From DATEOR01 sp963766725 (lineage in GTDB: Bacteria > Actinomycetota > Thermoleophilia > Gaiellales > Gaiellaceae): 25,648 bases of DNA. Under the pieces are notes generated by a model. It did no database searches, was not told the DNA's origin, and saw only the letters and a program-made list of their open reading frames with translations. This document shows positions 1-8,700 of the stretch, piece after piece. Made by a program: the position numbers and the translations under genes. The stretch's first letter is position 1. Every line of letters starts with the position of its first letter. Where the stretch lies: positions 1 to 25,648 of the forward strand of contig CAVYBK010000002.1 of assembly GCA_963766725.1 (NCBI GenBank). The letters are read 5' to 3'.

Positions 1-11
1 CTCCTCCGCTC

Positions 12-17
12 TAGCCT
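12..17 (+). promoter_or_regulatory. -10 box of a probable leaderless promoter for the first cyclase gene
   Basis: TAGCCT fits TANNNT and ends six bases before the GTG at 24. No Shine-Dalgarno is present between the box and the start, so transcription would begin at or next to the start codon. The -35 region is outside the window. The same spacing recurs at several other genes here, which is the main support. Confidence 0.45.
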
Positions 18-23
18 CTGCCC

Positions 24-3000
24 GTGATGATCTGTCCGAGCTGCGGTCACGAAAACCCTGCAGACGCAAAGTTCTGCAGCGAATGCGGCGCGTCGCTGGC
101 CGCTGCGGCTCACGCGACCGAGCAGCGCAAGGTCGTCACCGTTGTCTTCTCGGATGTGACCGGATCGACGGCGCTCGGGGAGCGCCTCGACCCGGAAAGT
201 CTCCGCCGGGTGCTCGCGCGCTACTTCGAGCTCGCGAGCCAGGTCGTCGAACGCCACGGAGGAGTCGTCGAGAAGTTCATCGGCGACGCCGTCATGGCCG
301 TGTTCGGCGTCCCGCAGGTGCACGAGGACGACGCCCTGCGCGCGGTGCGCGCGGCGGCGGAGCTGCGTGAGGCGCTCGAGGCGCTGAACGCCGAGCTCGA
401 GCGCGACTACGCGACGAGTCTCTCCGTGCGCATCGGGGTGAACACGGGCGAGGTCGTGACCGGCACCGAGGAGCGCCTCGCGACGGGAGACGCGGTCAAC
501 GTCGCCGCGCGCCTGGAGCAGGCTGCCCAGCCCGGGGAGATCCTCGTCGGCGCGGACACGGTCGGGCTCGTTCGAGATGCCGTCACGGTCGAGGCTGTCC
601 CTCCGCTCGACGCGAAAGGGAAATCGGAGCCCGTGCCCGCGTACCGTCTGCTCTCGCTGGACACGGAGGCGCCGGCGTTCGTCCGCCGGGGAGACGTCGC
701 CATGGTCGGCCGAGACCGCCAGCTGAAGCTCCTCCGCGACGCCTTCGACAACGTCGCCAGCGAGCGCTCCTGCGATCTCTTCACCGTCCTGGGCCCGGCC
801 GGCGTCGGGAAGTCGCGGCTGGTCTCGGAGTTCCTGACGACGATCGACGGGGCGACGGTCGTGCGCGGCCGGTGTCTCTCCTACGGCGACGGCATCACCT
901 ACTGGCCGGTCGTCGAGGTCGTCAAGCAGATCCCGGACGCGAACACCCTCGTCGAGCCCGCCGCCTGGAAGGCGCTCGAGGCCATGCTGGGAGAGGGAGA
1001 CGGGACGGCGACACCCGACGAGATCGCATGGGCTTTCCGGAAGCTCCTCGAAGCGAAAGCCGCACAGGAACCTCTGCTCTGCATCTTCGACGACATCCAG
1101 TGGGGCGAGGAGACCTTTCTCGAGCTGATCGAGCACGTCGCCGATCTCTCGCGCGGCGCTCCCATCCTTCTCCTCTGCATGGCGCGTCCGGAACTCCTCG
1201 ATCGCCGGCCGGCCTGGGCCGGCGGCAAGCTGAACGCGACGACGGTCTCGCTCGAGCCGCTCTCGGAGGACGAAACGGATGAGCTGATCGCCGGACTGCT
1301 CGAGGGCTCCGCTCTCGCGGAAGGCCTGCAGACGAGAATCCGCCGCGCGGCCGGCGGCAACCCGCTCTACCTCGAGGAGATGCTCGCGTTCGTCGGCCGG
1401 TCGTCGAACGGCGACGAGATCGAGGTTCCGCCGACGATCCAGGCACTGCTGGCCGCACGCCTCGACCAGCTCGATCCCTCAGAGCGCCACGTGCTCGAAC
1501 GCGGCTCGGTCGAGGGCGAGGTCTTCCACCGGGGCGGCGTTGCAGCGCTCGTCCAGGACGAGACGCCTGTCGACGGCCGGCTCGTCGCTCTGGTGCGCAA
1601 GGACCTCGTCCGCCCCGAGCACGCGCAGCTGGCCGGCGAGGACGGCTACCGCTTCCGCCACCTCCTGATCCGGGACGCGGCGTACGAAGCGTTGCCCAAG
1701 GCGACCCGCGCGGATCTGCACGAGCGCTTCGCCGCCTGGCTGGAAGCGCGCGGCATGGAGCTGGTCGAGCTCGACGAGATCGTCGGCTACCACCTGGAGC
1801 AGGCGTTCAGCTACAGAGGGGAGCTCGGACCGCTGACGGTCAGCGACCGGACTTCGGGCGGCCATGCCGGCGAGCTCCTTGCGCGCGCTGGACGAAAAGC
1901 GCTCGAGCGGGGTGACCGGCGAGCGGCTGCCAACCTGCTCGATCGTTCGGTTCAGCTCTTCCCGGAGGAGGCCCCAGAGCGCGTACGCGCGCTCACCGAC
2001 CTGGGACGCGTCCTCCTCGAGGCAGGTCACGACTACGCGGGCTCGCGCAGCGCGCTCGAACGCGCCCTAGCTGGAGCCGAAGCCCTCGAGCGCGAGGATC
2101 TCCTGGTTCGCGCCCGGATCGAGCTCTCGTTCCACGCGATGCTCGTTTCCGACTTCAACCCGGATGAGTACGAAGCACTTTCGCGGCGAGCAATCGAGGT
2201 GCTCGAGCGCGTGGGCGACGAGGAGGGTCTCTCCCGGGCGTGGTTCGCGGTCGCCCTCATCGGGTGGGCCGGGGCAATGTGGGATTCGATGCGCGAGCCC
2301 CTGATCCGGTCGATCGAGCACGCCCAGCGCGCCGGCAACAAGAGCATCGAGCGCGACGTGCTCGGCATGGTCCTCGGAACGATTCTCTTCGGAAGCACGC
2401 CCGCCGCGGAGGGCATCGCCGAGACACGCGAGATCCGTGAGCAGCATCCGGACAGCCTGGAAATCCAGGCCTGGACGAACCGGGTGATGGGGTCGCTCAT
2501 CGCATTGCAAGGGGATGAGGACACCGGGCGAGAGCTCCTGGATGAGGCCCGAGCGATGTTCGCCGAGCTGGGCCACGACGAGGCGCTCGCAGTCCACCCG
2601 TTCTCGATGGCGCCGCTCGAGCTCAGGGCGGGCAATCCGGACGCGGCGGAGCGCGAGCTGCGTGCCGGTCTGGAGATCCTGGAGGGAACGGGGGAGCGGG
2701 CGCGCGCCGGACACCTCGCCGCCATGCTGGCCGGCGTCCTTGCCCAGCAGGGTCGACTCGACGAGGCCGACGAGCACCTCGCAGTAGCGCGGGAGACCAT
2801 CCAGAAGATCGACGTGAGCGGCCGCTCCCAGCTGAAGATCTCCACGGCCCGGGTCCTTGCCCGTCGCGGTGAGCTCGAGGAGGCGGTTCCCTCGCTGCGG
2901 AGGCAGCTGCGCTCATCGAGGGCACGCAGGAGTTGCTCAACATGCCCGACCTGCTCATGTGGCAGGCCGAAGTGCTCGAGCTGGCGGGGCGGCTGGAGGA

Positions 3001-3112
3001 CGCGAAGGCGGCGCTCACGAAGGCCGTCGACGCCGCCGCGCGCAAGGGGTCGGTCGTCGGCGTTGCGTTGGCTACGGAGCGCCTGGCCGCCCTGGAGACA
3101 TCCGAGCAGTAG
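24..3112 (+). CDS. Zinc-ribbon / class III adenylate cyclase / AAA ATPase / TPR regulator (one frameshift)
   Basis: Predicted cytoplasmic signalling protein. Residues 4-21 form a zinc ribbon (C4, C7, C18, C21). A class III nucleotide cyclase domain covers about 35-210 and keeps the full catalytic set: metal-binding D44 and D88, substrate Lys84 and Asp156, transition-state Asn159 and Arg163; adenylate cyclase activity is therefore likely. An AAA_16-type ATPase follows, with Walker A GPAGVGKS at 257-264 and a Walker B ending in IFDDIQW. The rest is helical TPR repeats. The reading frame breaks near 2890: in the GTTCCC run one base seems to be missing, and similarity continues in another frame to a TAG at 3110-3112. 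The start is GTG 24, or ATG 27 directly after it. Without the correction this gene would falsely fuse to the next one. The family is typical of actinobacteria; its stimulus cannot be told from sequence. Confidence 0.85.
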
Positions 3113-3122
3113 GCGAGCACGA

Positions 3123-5713
3123 GTGCAACCGCCACGTGGCACCGTCACCCTCCTCTTCACGGACATCGAGGGCTCGACGGTCCTCGCCGAGCGGCTCGAC
3201 GAGGGCTGGCCCGACCTCCTCGCCGAACACAACCGTCTCCTGCGCACGGCCTTCGCGGCGCACGGCGGAACCGAGCTCGGCACCGAAGGTGACGCGTTCT
3301 TCGTCTCGTTCACCGCCGCCGGCTCAGCGGCGGCAGCCGCGGCGGAGGCGCAGCGCGCGCTCGCGTCTCATGCGTGGCCGGACGACGAAGTCATCCGCGT
3401 CCGGATGGGGCTCCATACCGGTGAGCCCACGCCGACTGCCGACGGCTACGTCGGCCTCGACATGCACCGGGCCGCCCGCGTGACGGCCGCCGCACACGGC
3501 GGGCAGGTCCTGCTCTCACAGACCACCCGCGACCTCCTCCCCGAGAACCTCGACGGCCTCACCTTCCGCGACCTCGGCGACCACCGGCTGAAGGACCTCA
3601 CCGGGCCGCAGCGCCTGCACCAGCTTTGCATCGAGGGACTCGCGGTCGATTTCCCGCCCCCACGGACGATCGAGGGCCGCGTGACGAATCTCCCGGCTCA
3701 GCCGACCCCGCTCGTCGGCCGAGAAGCGGAGCTCGAAGCGGTGCGCACGCTTCTCGCTGGACGAGAACACGCGGATGGTGACGCTCACCGGGCCGGGCGG
3801 CACCGGCAAGACGCGCCTCGCCCTGCAGGTCGCCGCCGACCTGGTCGGCGAGTTTCCCGACGGCGTGTACGGCGTCCTCCTCGCGCCCATCAGCGATCCG
3901 GAGCTCGTTCCGCTCGAGCTCGCGCGGGTGCTCGGCGTCGAGGAGAGCTCGTCGCTCTCACTCGTCGAGGCGCTCAAAGCCGAGCTCCGGAACCGCCGCG
4001 TGCTCATCGTCTTCGACAACTTCGAACACGTCGGCGCGGCGGCGGAGCTTCTCGCCGTCCTCCTCGGCGCATGCCAGCGGCTCAAGATGCTGGTGACGAG
4101 CCGTGAGCCCTTGCGGATCTCGGCCGAGCGCCAATATCCGGTGCCTCCGCTGGGCTGCCCACTCGCGAGGCGTGATGCTGCCGTCTGCGATCCGACGCGG
4201 TCATGCTCTTCGGAGCGCGCCGCGCGCTTCGCCGGACTTCGAGCTGACGGACGCGACGGCGCCGATCGTCGCCGAGATCTGCGAGCGCCTCGACGGGCTG
4301 CCGCTCGCCATCGAGCTCGCGGCGGCCTGGACGAAGGTCCTCCCGCCCGCTTCTCTGCTTCGCCGGCTCGAGAATCGGTTGGAGCTCCCTGCCGCGAGAG
4401 GGCGCGAAGTCCCCGCGCGACAAAGCACCCTGCGCCAGGCGATCGCCTGGAGCTACGACCTACTGGACGACGAGGAGCGCCGCCTCCATCCCCGGCTGTC
4501 GGTGTTCATGGGCGGATTCACCCTCGAGGCGGCCGAGCGCGTCGCCGGTGCAGGCGAGCTCGACGTCCTGGAAGGCATCGCCTCGCTGGTCGACCGCAGC
4601 CTGCTCCGCGAGGCCGAAGAAGCCGGCGGCGAGCCGCGGTTCTCGATGCTGGAGACGATCCGCGAGTTCGCGCGCGAGCAGCTCGCGCAAGCGGGCGAGG
4701 AGGATCAGCTGCTCAATCGCCACGCGCTCGAGTTCGCGCACTTCGCAGAGGAGGCCGATGCCGGCCTGCGGGGCGACGATCAGCTCCTCTGGTTCGAGCG
4801 CCTGGAGTCGGAGCACGACAATCTCCGCGCCGCGCTCGACTCGTCGCTCGCCGCCGGGGATGACGAGACGGCGCTTCGCCTCGGCGGCGCGCTCGGCTGG
4901 TTCTGGTACGCCCACGGTCACGCACTGGAGGGCTGCAACCGGCTGACCGAGCTGCTGGCGGCGACCGAGGGCGCGCCGGAGGAGCTACGGGCTCGCCCGC
5001 TCTACGCCCTCGGCGTCCTGGTCGATCAGCGTGGCGAGCCGGAGCGGGCGGCCGAGCTGGTCGAGCGGAGCCTGACCATCTTTCGCGAGCAGGGTGACCG
5101 CGAGCGCGTCGGCGCGGCGCTGAACAGCCTCGGCTCGATCAAGCGCGCGTTGGGTGACCTCGATGCGGCTCGTTCTCTCCTCGAGGAGGGCCTGGCAATC
5201 CGCCGTGAGCTCGGCGACGAGGCCCGCGCGGCGTCATCGCTCGGGAACCTCGGCATCCTCGCGTTCGAGCGGGGAGACCTCGACGACGCGGAGTCTCGCT
5301 TCCTCGAAGCCCTCGAGCTCGACCGGATGCACGGGAACGAGTGGGGAGCGTGCACGGGGTTGGACAGCCTGGTTGCGGTCGCGATCGAACGCGGGGATCA
5401 CGAGCGTGCGCGCGAGCTCAACCGCGAGATGCTCGCTTCCGCGCAACGGGTGCGGGATCAGGAGCTGATCGCCTTCGGGCTCGAGAAGGCCGCGATTCTC
5501 GCCGCAGCCGAGAACGAGGCGGCTCGGGCTGGCCGGCTCGCAGGAGCCGCGGACGCCGTGCGCGAAGCGGCTGGGATCGACCGCAGCGACTTCGATCGCG
5601 GATGGCTCGATCGTCACCTCGGCCAGGTCGCCGGCGACGAGTTCGAGACCTCTCGCGCCGCGGGGAAGGCGATCGAGCCCGAAGAAGCGCTTCGCGAAGC
5701 TCTGGAGGGCTGA
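3123..5713 (+). CDS. Degenerate cyclase-domain / NB-ARC-like ATPase / TPR regulator (several frameshifts)
   Basis: Second large regulator, starting at a GTG ten bases after the previous stop. The N-terminal cyclase-like domain (about 1-160) retains metal ligands D14 and D57 and Arg119, but the substrate Lys position is Gly53 and the transition-state Asn position is His115, so cyclase activity is doubtful. An ATPase domain follows with Walker A GPGGTGKT and Walker B VLIVFDNFEH, then an effector-like helical region with LPLAIELAA, and a C-terminal TPR array. The frame changes near 3756 (just before the Walker A), and at least twice between about 4150 and 4235, where a short DAVMLF stretch at 4194 lies in the third frame. 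From about 4240 the frame is open to TGA 5711-5713. The joined product would be about 860 residues. Proteins of this build often act as transcriptional or signalling ATPases; no DNA-binding domain is visible here. Confidence 0.75.
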
Positions 5714-5717
5714 GGTG

Positions 5718-6464
5718 ATGAGCGACGTCTTCCTCTTCCTCGGCGCCTTCGCGGCCAGTGCGGTCGAAATGGTCGAGGCGCTCACGATCGTGCTCGCGGT
5801 CGGGGTCACTCGCGGCTGGCGATCGCCGCTGATCGGCGTCGCCGCGGCGACTGCCGCTCTGATCGCGATCATCGCCGCGCTCGGCCCGGCCCTGCAGCTC
5901 CTGCCCATCGACGTGCTCCGGCTCGTGGTCGGCGCGCTCCTTCTCTGCTTCGGGCTGCAGTGGCTGCGGAAGGCGATCCTCCGGTCGAGCGGGTACAAAC
6001 CGCTGCACGACGAGGAGGAAGCCTTTCTCGCGGAGCGCGCCGAAGCGGCCGCGGCCGGGAGAGACGAACGCATCGGGATCGACTGGTACGGGTTCACGAT
6101 CGCGTTCAAGGGGGTGCTGCTCGAGGGCCTCGAGGTCGCGTTCATCGTGATCACCTTCGGAAGCACACAGGGGCGGCTCGGGCTCGCGGCAGCGGCTGCG
6201 GGAGCGGCGCTCGTGCTCGTCGCAACCGTCGGAGTGCTCGTGCACGCGCCGCTCTCGCGCGTCCCCGAGAACACGATCAAGTTCGCCGTCGGCCTCTTGC
6301 TCACGACCTTCGGCACCTTCTGGGCGGCCGAAGGCGCCGGCGTCAGCTGGCCCGGCGACGAGCTCGCGCTGCTCGGCCTGCTCGGCTTCCTCGCGGCGCT
6401 CGCCTTCCTCCTCGTGGAGCTCCTCCGCCGCCAGCGGCTTTCGCTCCAGCCGGGTGAAGCATGA
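5718..6464 (+). CDS. COG4280-type, Ftr1-like integral membrane protein
   Basis: Polytopic membrane protein of 248 residues, about seven hydrophobic segments. Two acidic motifs lie within helices: VEMVEALTIVLAVG (E17, E20) near the N-terminus and LLEGLEVAFIVITFG (E136, E139) in the middle. They resemble the paired REGLE-type motifs of Ftr1 iron permeases, and the whole protein matches my memory of the predicted membrane protein family COG4280. A charged loop of about 30 residues separates the halves. ATG 5718 is preferred over GTG 5715 because GGAGGG at 5705-5710 lies seven bases upstream of it. The gene follows the cyclase-ATPase stop by four bases and overlaps the next gene by four, so it is in the operon. 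Metal transport is inferred from the motifs only; the substrate is unknown. Confidence 0.8.
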   Translation: MSDVFLFLGAFAASAVEMVEALTIVLAVGVTRGWRSPLIGVAAATAALIAIIAALGPALQLLPIDVLRLVVGALLLCFGLQWLRKAILRSSGYKPLHDEEEAFLAERAEAAAAGRDERIGIDWYGFTIAFKGVLLEGLEVAFIVITFGSTQGRLGLAAAAAGAALVLVATVGVLVHAPLSRVPENTIKFAVGLLLTTFGTFWAAEGAGVSWPGDELALLGLLGFLAALAFLLVELLRRQRLSLQPGEA

Positions 6465-6661
6465 GATACGTGCGGTCGTTCGCCGCCTTCTGGTGGGACT
6501 TCATCGTGGGGGACGACTGGCGCGTGGCGGCGGGAGTCGTGATCGCGCTGGGCCTGACCGCGGCGCTCACCGACTACGGCTGGAGCGCGTGGTGGCTGCT
6601 ACCGCTCGCGGTCGCCGTCCTGCTCGGACGCTCGCTTCAGCGCGCGACGAGATCCGGGTAG
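6461..6661 (+). CDS. Small membrane protein following the Ftr1-like gene
   Basis: 66 residues beginning ATGAGATAC, with the start overlapping the preceding stop (ATGA), a translational-coupling arrangement. The N-terminus has an aromatic FAAFWWDFIVGDDW stretch, followed by two hydrophobic segments (about 22-36 and 44-57) separated by a tyrosine- and tryptophan-rich turn, and a basic tail. Likely a two-helix inner-membrane partner of the upstream COG4280 protein, on position alone. Its last 63 bases overlap the end of the gene on the opposite strand. Confidence 0.65.
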   Translation: MRYVRSFAAFWWDFIVGDDWRVAAGVVIALGLTAALTDYGWSAWWLLPLAVAVLLGRSLQRATRSG

Positions 6662-6943
6662 CGGCCTGCCGTCGAACTCGCGGACGAAGTCGCCGAGCCC
6701 GTGGTCGAACGAGAAGCCGCGGCCGTGCGCCTGCCGGTAGTCGACCACGAGCACGCCGAGATCCTCGAATGCGTGCTCGAGCACGCAGCCGCCGCCGTCC
6801 CAGGCCGTGCAGGCGGACGGCAGCTCGTACAGGGGATCGACGCCACGCGTGGTGCGGATCAGGTTGACGCGGCGGAGCACGTCGTCGAGCGGGCTCGACG
6901 GCGGGACGGTGATCTCAGGCGCGTCCCGAACCGGTGTCGCCAT
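6599..6943 (-). CDS. Hypothetical protein, 114 residues
   Basis: No family recognised. The chosen start MATPVRDAPEITVPP at 6943 has a TANNNT box seven bases upstream; an upstream in-frame start at 7219 would run antisense to the M16 peptidase gene and is rejected. The protein is soluble in appearance, with a DDVLRRVNLIR helix, two cysteines and a C-terminal charged tail. It is convergent with and overlaps the small membrane protein gene by 63 bases, so either the extreme C-terminus of one is dispensable or the true stops differ. Divergent from the M16 gene with 63 bases between starts. Confidence 0.6.
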   Translation of the reverse strand: MATPVRDAPEITVPPSSPLDDVLRRVNLIRTTRGVDPLYELPSACTAWDGGGCVLEHAFEDLGVLVVDYRQAHGRGFSFDHGLGDFVREFDGRPLPGSRRALKRASEQDGDRER

Positions 6944-6950
6944 GCTTCCG

Positions 6951-6956
6951 AGTCTA
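6951..6956 (-). promoter_or_regulatory. -10 box of a probable leaderless promoter for the 114-residue hypothetical gene
   Basis: Read on the minus strand the box is TAGACT, ending seven bases before the ATG at 6943. No Shine-Dalgarno lies between. No good -35 hexamer is seen. A plus-strand TAGGAT at 6992-6997 lies nine bases before the M16 ATG and may be its own -10, giving a back-to-back promoter region. Confidence 0.45.
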
Positions 6957-7006
6957 TCCAGAGATTCGTGGATCGCTTGTGAGCGAGGAGATAGGATCGC
7001 CTCCTC

Positions 7007-8476
7007 ATGGCCTGGGAGCCGATCGCCGTAGACGGCGAGGTCACGCTGCACCACGACATGGTGGACGGGCTCTCCACCTACTGGGTGGCGAACGGCGGCC
7101 CGTTTCGCGCCGTGTTGGTGTTCCGCGTCGGCATGGCCGACGAGACGTTGCCCACCCATGGGATCTGCCATCTCGTCGAGCACCTGGCGATCGAGCCGCA
7201 GCCGCGCCTCTATGCCCACAACGGATGGTGCTCGATCGACTCGACCGGATTCTGGGCCGAAGGCGATCGCGACGAGGTGCTCGATTACCTGTCGGGCGTG
7301 GCCCGTCGACTACATCCGCTTCCGCGCGACCGAATGGTCGCCGAGCGCCAGATCCTCGCGACGGAGGGCAGTCAGCGGGGCGGGTCGATCGTCACCACGC
7401 TCCTCAGCTGCCGCTGGGGTGCGCGGACGTACGGCACGGCCAGCTACGACGAGTTCGGGTTGTTCCGCATTAGCGAGGACGAGGCGCAGGCATGGGCCGA
7501 TCGCTATTTCGTCGCCGACAACGCAGTGCTCTTCATGACGGGCGAGCCTTCCGAGGGCTTCCGCCTCGAGCTGCCTCGCGGAGAGCGGCAAGCCCTACCC
7601 GTCGCCGAGTCGATCAGCGGGCTGCAGCTTCCCACCGGCATCAGCCTTGGGCAGGGCGGCGTCGGCGTCGGCATGGAGGTCGACCGTTCTCCCGGCACAG
7701 GGCTCGCGCTCGCCTTGCTGGCGTCCGCCGCCACTGCCCGGCTACGACACGAGCTGGGCGTCACCTACCACGTGGGCGCCGACTATCAGCTGGCGGGCCC
7801 TGACCAAGCCCACCTCACGATTGCGGCGGACTGTCTCGACACGAATGCCGAGCAGGTCGCGAGCACGCTGCTGGCGGTGATCGACAACCTCGCCTCGCAC
7901 GGTCCCGAGGAGGCGGACATGGAGCTCGAGCGCGAGCGGTTCCGGCGCGCAGTCAAGGCACCCGCGGACGCGGTCGAGTGGTTCGCGACCGGCGACCTGA
8001 TCGGTGTCACCCGCGAAAGGTTGCTCGAACAAGTGACGTCGGCGGACCAAGTCGGCGGGGACGACGTGGCTGCAGTCGTCCGGGGCGGTGCGGACAGAAT
8101 GATCATGATCGTCCCGTCGCACGTCGCGCCGCCGGATCGATGCCGGCCGTATCCACATTTCAGTGAGCGGGCCGTCAGCGGACGGCGCCTCCGAGTGAAG
8201 GGAATGTCGGGGTGGCTATCCGCGCGCCGGGCCGGGGTGATCCTGGGCGAGGAAGGGCTGACCGCGATCTACGGTGACGAGAAGTTCAGCACGGTCGATT
8301 GGAGCGATTGCGAAGTGGTGCTCCACTGGTCGAACGGGAGCGTGGTCGTCATCGGGCGAGACGGCGACCGGGTACCGGTGCTGGTCGACTCGTTCGGGCG
8401 GAATGGGGCGCAAGCTGCGCTTGACGAGCTCAAGCGCCACGTCCCCGCGGATCGCTTCATCCTGATGCCGGACTGA
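7007..8476 (+). CDS. M16-family (insulinase-like) zinc metallopeptidase with extra C-terminal domain
   Basis: 489 residues. The inverted zinc motif HxxEH is present as H55-L-V-E58-H59, and the ExxxxxxE element follows as E113 and E120, E120 being the expected third zinc ligand. The spacing from His59 to Glu120 is 61, shorter than the roughly 75-77 usual in M16 enzymes. A second M16-like half-domain without zinc ligands covers about 200-365. Residues about 395-489 form an additional beta-rich domain that looks like a PH-type fold with alternating hydrophobic strands and a terminal helix. No signal peptide or membrane segment, so it is probably cytoplasmic. It stands alone on the plus strand. 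Being a single M16 protein, it may form a homodimeric chamber. Peptidase family is secure; substrate is not. Confidence 0.8.
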   Translation: MAWEPIAVDGEVTLHHDMVDGLSTYWVANGGPFRAVLVFRVGMADETLPTHGICHLVEHLAIEPQPRLYAHNGWCSIDSTGFWAEGDRDEVLDYLSGVARRLHPLPRDRMVAERQILATEGSQRGGSIVTTLLSCRWGARTYGTASYDEFGLFRISEDEAQAWADRYFVADNAVLFMTGEPSEGFRLELPRGERQALPVAESISGLQLPTGISLGQGGVGVGMEVDRSPGTGLALALLASAATARLRHELGVTYHVGADYQLAGPDQAHLTIAADCLDTNAEQVASTLLAVIDNLASHGPEEADMELERERFRRAVKAPADAVEWFATGDLIGVTRERLLEQVTSADQVGGDDVAAVVRGGADRMIMIVPSHVAPPDRCRPYPHFSERAVSGRRLRVKGMSGWLSARRAGVILGEEGLTAIYGDEKFSTVDWSDCEVVLHWSNGSVVVIGRDGDRVPVLVDSFGRNGAQAALDELKRHVPADRFILMPD

Positions 8477-8626
8477 TCAGCGACCGCTAGAGGGAAGGTA
8501 CGCCTGCAACGGGCGCGCAGGCGGCTCCTCGTGGTCGGGCGGTGCATCGGGGGCACGAAGCCTGCCTTGTGAGAGAGGCTCCTTGTGCCAGCGCTTTCGC
8601 TCGATCCATGCTTTCAACGTGCTCAT
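8477..8626 (-). CDS. Small ORF, 49 residues, possible leaderless gene
   Basis: Starts MSTLKAWIERKRWHKEP, a basic amphipathic N-terminus, and ends in a proline-rich tail. Its stop abuts the M16 stop in convergent orientation. No family recognised. The support beyond an open frame is a TATCAT box ending six bases before the ATG, the same arrangement seen at other genes in this window. It could still be a chance ORF. Confidence 0.4.
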   Translation of the reverse strand: MSTLKAWIERKRWHKEPLSQGRLRAPDAPPDHEEPPARPLQAYLPSSGR

Positions 8627-8632
8627 GGTCAC

Positions 8633-8638
8633 ATGATA
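8633..8638 (-). promoter_or_regulatory. -10 box before the 49-residue ORF
   Basis: Minus-strand TATCAT, six bases upstream of the ATG at 8626. A weak TTGCAT lies 15 bases further upstream. There is no Shine-Dalgarno, so the transcript would be leaderless. Confidence 0.35.
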
Positions 8639-8700
8639 CCCATGGGCTCCGCGATGCAAGCTTGAAATGCCACGTGCAGCTCGAAAACGGACGAGGTGGG

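Noticed and set aside
24..4106. One continuous 1360-residue frame joining two cyclase-ATPase proteins
   Set aside because: The stretch from about 2890 to 3122 in this frame is arginine/serine-rich out-of-frame sequence. The first gene ends at 3112 in another frame and a second cyclase domain starts at GTG 3123. The fusion is an artefact of a missing base.
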